A DNA stretch of 10,403 bases from Neptunomonas sp. (GTDB lineage Bacteria > Pseudomonadota > Gammaproteobacteria > Pseudomonadales > Balneatricaceae), in contig SDWN01000895.1 in NCBI GenBank assembly GCA_004195305.1, positions 1 through 10,403 on the forward strand, in the 5' to 3' direction. Under the pieces are notes generated by a model. That model saw only the letters and a list, made by a program, of their open reading frames with translations, did not search any database and was not told where the DNA came from. Both the position numbers and the translations under genes were made by a program. This document shows, piece by piece, positions 6,883-10,403 of this stretch (position 1 is its first letter; the number at the start of each line of letters is the position of its first letter).

Positions 6883-7626
6883 ATGAATACCCTACTCCGC
6901 GCCCTCTCCCTACTGATCGCTCTCGGCTGGAGCATGCCCAGTTCAGCGACTGTCATCTTCGATGACGGCAGTCATATTCTGCAGCTCAATACCTTCGACG
7001 TTAGGGCTACTAATGCCCTGAACTTTGATCTGTTTGATCCAACCAAGGGCACCCTAGATCGCGTCGAGATCGGCCTGACATCCACAATCATTTCGTCAAA
7101 TATAGTAAAATCTGGCAACTCTATCCCGCAACTAGGCTTTACTGTGGATTCGATGTTTGGTGGGTTTACGCACAGCAACGCCGCGAATCTCATATTTTCG
7201 CCGATTGCAGTGCCCTTCCTAGCGTTCGGTATGCCGCTCACTACCGTTATAACTTCCGCCGGCACCCTCAATTACCACCTGATTTTTAATGATTTCAGCG
7301 AGCTTCTAGGCGGGCAGGACTTCCCAGCCGCGAGCTTTTCGGGGGGCGCTTATAGCCCCATCAACCCTATTGCTTCGTCCCGCCTAAGCGCATTTCAAAT
7401 CCAGACACCTGGAATCGATAGCTTCCTTGAGACGATCCTGCTTATCCCCTTCTTGTCAGGCACCATCACAAGAATGTCGATCGCTGGAGGCGGTACTATG
7501 CAGATCGACTACTTCTACACCGCGCCGACCAGCACAACCACTGCGGTACCCGAGCCGGGGGTGGCACTACTCCTGGGGGTAGGATTTCTGGCCCTGTTCG
7601 GCCAGCGGCGCAGACGAAAAGCGTAA
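6883..7626 (+). CDS. PEP-CTERM sorting domain-containing secreted protein
   Basis: This is a 247-residue exported protein. The N terminus is a Sec signal peptide (charged start, hydrophobic core LLRALSLLIALGWSM, likely cleavage after SSA near residue 23). The C terminus is a textbook PEP-CTERM tail: VPEP (222-225), a hydrophobic segment (~227-239) and the basic end RRRRKA (242-247). By family knowledge such tails are recognised and cut by an exosortase in the inner membrane, and the proteins are usually tied to extracellular polysaccharide or biofilm matrix. The ~195-residue mature part is rich in Ser, Thr, Phe and Ile, has no cysteine, and matches no domain I can name; it probably forms a beta-rich surface domain. 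AAGAAGG 8 bases before the ATG supports the start. No exosortase or polysaccharide gene is in the window, as is common for scattered PEP-CTERM genes. Confidence 0.85.
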   Translation: MNTLLRALSLLIALGWSMPSSATVIFDDGSHILQLNTFDVRATNALNFDLFDPTKGTLDRVEIGLTSTIISSNIVKSGNSIPQLGFTVDSMFGGFTHSNAANLIFSPIAVPFLAFGMPLTTVITSAGTLNYHLIFNDFSELLGGQDFPAASFSGGAYSPINPIASSRLSAFQIQTPGIDSFLETILLIPFLSGTITRMSIAGGGTMQIDYFYTAPTSTTTAVPEPGVALLLGVGFLALFGQRRRRKA

Positions 7627-7979
7627 ATCCCATTACCTTAAGAGCACGGGGTCACGTCTTGTTTTTTACCTCTTCAGAGCCGTTACAATAAGTGGCACTA
7701 AGCACCCATAGCGAAATCAAGCTATAACACCCTTTCGCCTCAAAAACAGTGGGAATCAGCTAAAGCGTTCTCAACGTAATGTCTGTATTTTTTACACATA
7801 CCCTTACCAAAGCTAAGGCTTTATTTTCAGCTTTTTGATTTTTAAAGAAAATAAAATAGAGGCATATCGTATGCATCTGCCCGCTCTAGATTAGCGATGT
7901 TTCTAATCGGTATGGAGCTCCAAGTAGGTTTGGAGATAAAAGCAGTAATGCAAAGTTTCTTGAATGTAAAGGTGGAAAA
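7627..7979. other. AT-rich intergenic region before the collagen-like gene
   Basis: These 353 bases carry no supported gene. They contain one copy of the GGGGTCAYGTCTTG motif (7648-7661), a small hairpin AAAGC-TAAG-GCTTT at 7809-7822 followed by a T-rich stretch (possible weak terminator), and a very AT-rich tract (~7823-7860) that is the likeliest promoter area for the next gene, although no clean -35/-10 pair at 17 bases can be chosen. Base composition shifts towards AT here and stays AT-richer through the next gene. Confidence 0.45.
7648..7661 (+). repeat. GGGGTCAYGTCTTG motif, copy 1
   Basis: GGGGTCACGTCTTG matches 9563-9576 at 13 of 14 positions. The two copies have the same orientation, one on each side of the collagen-like gene. 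A 9-base partial copy (GGGGTCACG) lies at 10351-10359. Confidence 0.55.
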
Positions 7980-9458
7980 ATGAAAACCATATTGGTTTCA
8001 AGGCTATCTAGCATAGAACGCGCAGTCACTTTCTTTCTTGGCATATATCTAATAGCGGCAAGCCCGCATGTTCTTGCTGATACCAAGAATTCAACTCCTC
8101 AGCTTGAAATTACAAGCGTTGAAGTGATACAAAGTGATAGTTCCTCTACTCAACTTATGATAAATGGAGTTGGTATTGATAACGGGGCGATACCATGGGT
8201 TACTTTGGGGGGATCCTATCTTTATGTCTGCGGTACTTGTTACTCAGACAGCTACATTCTTGCTGAAGCGGATAATAATGTACCTGCTGGTGACTATCGT
8301 ATCGTCGTTAAAACTGGTTCAGCTGAAAAAGATTATGATAGCTATGACTTCACTCTTGGGGCTGTAGGTCCTCAGGGTGAGCCAGGAATTGATGGCGCGC
8401 CAGGTTTAACCGGTGCTGATGGTGAACAAGGCTTAACCGGTGCTCATGGTGCACAAGGCTTAACCGGTGCTGATGGTGCACAAGGCTTAACCGGTGCTGA
8501 TGGTGAACAAGGCTTAACCGGTGCTGATGGTGAACAAGGTCTTCCTGGTGAACAGGGCTCACCCGGAACTGGCCAGACTATTAATCTAACAATTGATCCT
8601 GTTCAGTTTCCAGGTATCGTTGCACAGAATTTTAATGCATTGTTCCCTGATGTCGAGTTGAATTCTGTCAAAGTAGAGATTCCTAGTGTTTGTAATGGTG
8701 GCCAGGTAGTTATTATCAATGGTCCTGCAATAGAAACCCAAGTAGTAGAAGGATTTGATGGTGCAGGTAATCCTTTTAATGATTCAGGATTATCTCAAGA
8801 GTTGCCGTTGGTGTTCGAAGTCATCACTCCAACGCCCGATGATGGCAGCATTCCTAACTGCAGTAGCACTTTGCAAGCGTATTTTGATGGATATGTCCCT
8901 GGGAGTGAGCCAGCACCCATAGAACTAATCATCACCCGAACTGCTGGTGACGAGGCATTTCGTTGGAATCTATTTAGGTTTCAACCGGAAAGCTCTACGC
9001 CTGGTTTAGTTGGGCAGAGATTTACATTTTCGCAACTTGATGGCCCTGATAATTTAATGCGAATTGTTAGGATCGGAGGCATAGAATCCCGCTCAAATAT
9101 ATCTTTCAACCCAGTTACCGACAAGCGGGTGGAAATAAGCGGAGTAAACGAACTCTACCCTGCTGTGATTGAAGCCACCGATCGCCGACTCACACTAGTT
9201 TATGACTACAGCGAAAGTACTGGTATTTGGTCATGGGCCTCTGAGATTGCCACTTCAGGTACAACAGGAGCAGGAAAACGCTCGATTTCTGTTGTCACGG
9301 TTATTCCTGATGGTCCAAGCGTGCAAGAAATCAGCAGAGTGAACTATTTCGAATGTTTCCCGGTTAAATTCGAGCAATTCGCCGGTTTCGTTCAAGATCT
9401 ACAGATCAAAGAGCGTTTGATCATTGATTGTTCACTCAGTACACCAGGAGTCTATTGA
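7980..9458 (+). CDS. secreted protein with collagen-like Gly-X-Y segment
   Basis: This is a 492-residue exported protein. A signal peptide (~1-34, hydrophobic FFLGIYLIAASPHVLA, cleavage probably after VLA) is followed by a ~90-residue domain (LEITSVEVIQSDSSSTQLMINGVGI...) with the look of an IPT/TIG-like beta-sandwich and a Cys pair (VCGTC). Residues 130-198 form an unbroken Gly-X-Y run of about 22 triplets with many LTG, ADG and EQG units. The ~290-residue C-terminal part (INLTIDPVQFPGIV...) is not recognised and has four more Cys (V-C-N, N-C-S, E-C-F, D-C-S). Bacterial collagen-like segments usually trimerise into stalks that display a terminal domain; that role is inferred. No PEP-CTERM tail, LPXTG or transmembrane anchor is seen. 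AAGGTGG 5 bases before the ATG supports the start. The gene is AT-richer than the genes before it, and ends 48 bases before a strong terminator, so it is monocistronic. Confidence 0.82.
   Translation: MKTILVSRLSSIERAVTFFLGIYLIAASPHVLADTKNSTPQLEITSVEVIQSDSSSTQLMINGVGIDNGAIPWVTLGGSYLYVCGTCYSDSYILAEADNNVPAGDYRIVVKTGSAEKDYDSYDFTLGAVGPQGEPGIDGAPGLTGADGEQGLTGAHGAQGLTGADGAQGLTGADGEQGLTGADGEQGLPGEQGSPGTGQTINLTIDPVQFPGIVAQNFNALFPDVELNSVKVEIPSVCNGGQVVIINGPAIETQVVEGFDGAGNPFNDSGLSQELPLVFEVITPTPDDGSIPNCSSTLQAYFDGYVPGSEPAPIELIITRTAGDEAFRWNLFRFQPESSTPGLVGQRFTFSQLDGPDNLMRIVRIGGIESRSNISFNPVTDKRVEISGVNELYPAVIEATDRRLTLVYDYSESTGIWSWASEIATSGTTGAGKRSISVVTVIPDGPSVQEISRVNYFECFPVKFEQFAGFVQDLQIKERLIIDCSLSTPGVY
8403..8537 (+). 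repeat. 27-bp tandem repeat, five copies, encoding Gly-X-Y triplets
   Basis: Five consecutive 27-base units begin at 8403, 8430, 8457, 8484 and 8511, each encoding GLTGADGEQ or a close variant (copy 2 has HGAQ, copy 3 DGAQ). Units differ by only a few bases, mainly GAA/GCA and GAT/CAT, and a degenerate sixth partial unit follows. Such near-identity at DNA level implies recent duplication. The unit is a multiple of 3, so copy-number change keeps the frame. Confidence 0.95.
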
Positions 9459-9506
9459 AATAGCTCAACTGGGACAAAGCTAAATCTGTCTAGTTGTAAA
9501 AATTAA

Positions 9507-9534
9507 GGGCATGCTAACCGCGTGCCCTTTTTTT
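9507..9534 (+). terminator. rho-independent terminator of the collagen-like gene
   Basis: An 8-bp stem (GGGCATGC 9507-9514 with GCGTGCCC 9520-9527, one G-U pair) closes a 5-base loop TAACC and is followed at once by seven T's (9528-9534). It is the best intrinsic terminator in the window. Confidence 0.9.
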
Positions 9535-9562
9535 GTGCCCTAATAAAAATGAATGCACGACT

Positions 9563-9629
9563 GGGGTCATGTCTTGCCTTTTGCCAAGAAACTCTTATTT
9601 TTTGATCTGGAAGCAAGATGCAAGACCCC
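9563..9629. repeat. REP-like imperfect inverted repeat with GGGGTC...TCTTGC arms
   Basis: The left arm GGGGTCATGTCTTGC (9563-9577) and right arm GCAAGATGCAAGACCCC (9613-9629) pair over their outer six and inner six bases, with a mismatched middle and a 35-base spacer. GGGGTC(A/T)NGTCTTGC-type palindromes are reminiscent of REP elements moved by REP-associated tyrosine transposases; no such transposase is in the window, so this is inference from appearance. The left arm includes the second copy of the motif at 7648. Confidence 0.5.
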
Positions 9630-9753
9630 TTTGTTCCTGTTCAGGCCAGCTCGCTAACTGTTTCAATCGAGTCTGACTCGAATGGCACTAACTTAAGTGC
9701 TTTCACCATGAGATTTCAGGTGTTCAGTAATCGCCGGAATGAGATAATACGGC

Positions 9754-10327
9754 ATGAAAAACATGACGCCATTTCTGCCCGGTTTCCACCTCCAAACACT
9801 TCGTCGAACGCCTCTCAGCGCTAGCCAAAAAATGGCCGCTCAGCAGCGAGGGATACGAGATAAACCCATCAGCCAGTTGGGTGAGTGCTTCGGGTCATTT
9901 ATCCCAAGCAGCGAACTTGATCGTGCATCCTCCGGCTCCTTCAGCCGACGGCGGTTGTTCAGTAAAGAAAATATTTTCTGGGGATTCTTCTCACAAGTTC
10001 TGGATGCTGACGGTGGTTGTCAGTCAGTTTCAGGCCTTTGCTGCGACCAACGGTATTGCTGCCCCCTCTTCATCTACCGCCGCTTACTGCAATGCGCGTA
10101 GCAAGTTTGAACAGACCAGTCTCGACAATATTTTAAAGCACACCGCTCATGAACTGCAGCAACATGAAAATGCCGGCCGGTGGCAGGGGCACCGAGTGGT
10201 GGTCGTAGATGGTACGGGATTAAGCACCCCTGACACTGACGCAAACATCAACATCGTGATGCTGTATTTTCTCGCTTTTTCAACGTGGCCGAACCAACGT
10301 AAAACGGAAGATCGGGACAGGTTGTAA
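9754..10327 (+). pseudogene. IS4-family transposase, frameshifted and truncated
   Basis: The N-terminal third of an IS4-family DDE transposase is recognisable in two frames. The first (from ATG 9754, MKNMTPFLPGF) contains KPISQLGECFGSFIP and RRRLFSKENIFWGFFSQVLDADGGCQ, up to 10023. The second, from 10028, gives FQAFAATNGIAAPSSSTAAYC, GRWQGHRVVVVDGTGLSTPDTDAN, with the first catalytic Asp at 10208-10210. At the junction only TCAG (10024-10027) lies where about five codons are expected, so a small deletion caused the shift. After TDAN (10246) family similarity stops; the frame closes at 10325-10327. The rest of the ~400-residue enzyme, with the other two acidic residues, is missing. It cannot be active as read. 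The IS ends were not identified. Confidence 0.8.
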
Positions 10328-10403
10328 AATCGTCCTCAACGGAAGGCGTAGGGGTCACGCGCTCAACCACCTCCGAGCCCCGCCAGCTTCTGCTGTACAG
10401 CCT
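10328..10403. other. unassigned contig end
   Basis: These 76 bases after the broken transposase have no recognised coding sequence. They hold a 9-base GGGGTCACG (10351-10359) shared with the motif at 7648. No adapter sequence is seen at this end. An assembly break inside or next to a multi-copy IS would be a natural explanation for the contig ending here. Confidence 0.4.

Noticed and set aside
7690..7703. Second IS4 end, from TGGCACTAA shared between ~7693 and ~9684
   Set aside because: Only nine bases are shared and neither copy is at a demonstrable element boundary; chance is possible.
8403..8537. CRISPR array
   Set aside because: The 27-base units are directly contiguous with no spacers, and they encode Gly-X-Y triplets in a long open frame.
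8350..8562. Minus-strand frame with repeated LSLVHHQHR units
   Set aside because: It is the antisense shadow of the 27-bp collagen-like repeats.

Overview
This window looks like an assembled contig, or contig end, from a gammaproteobacterium. The evidence is the mix of families: a PhnD-like binding protein with a sigma-54 two-component system, a PEP-CTERM sorted protein, an Rha-type phage protein and an IS4-type transposase. The first nine tenths have moderately high GC. No rRNA, tRNA or single-copy marker gene is present, so the genus cannot be named. Bases 1-19 are identical to the Tn5/Nextera mosaic-end sequence and are almost certainly library adapter. The apparent start codon of the first reading frame lies inside it, so that gene is truncated at its 5' end.

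Layout. (1) 20-3140 (+): a tightly overlapped three-gene operon. It encodes the C-terminal part of a PhnD-family periplasmic binding protein, a membrane sensor histidine kinase, and an NtrC-type sigma-54 response regulator. Together they look like a solute-sensing relay, comparable in architecture to AioX-AioS-AioR; the ligand is unknown. (2) 3447-5198 (+): an ATPase of the uncharacterised 'ABC class' (COG3044-like). It converges, with only 4 bases between stop codons, on a spermidine-synthase-like methyltransferase-fold protein (5955-5203, -). (3) 6216-6633: remains of an Rha-family phage regulatory gene, broken by two frameshifts. (4) 6883-7626 (+): a secreted PEP-CTERM protein, which implies an exosortase elsewhere in the genome. 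(5) 7980-9458 (+): an AT-richer gene for a secreted protein with a collagen-like Gly-X-Y segment encoded by 27-bp tandem repeats, closed by a strong intrinsic terminator. (6) 9563-10403: a REP-like inverted repeat and a broken IS4-family transposase running to the contig end.

Functionally, the left half is signalling plus housekeeping-like genes. The right half is accessory: cell-surface proteins, decayed phage and IS genes, and a short repeated motif (GGGGTCAYGTCTTG) on both sides of the collagen-like gene. No clearly new defence or biosynthetic system is visible. The most open questions are the ligand and targets of the three-component sensor, the function of the COG3044-type ATPase, and the origin of the collagen-like gene.
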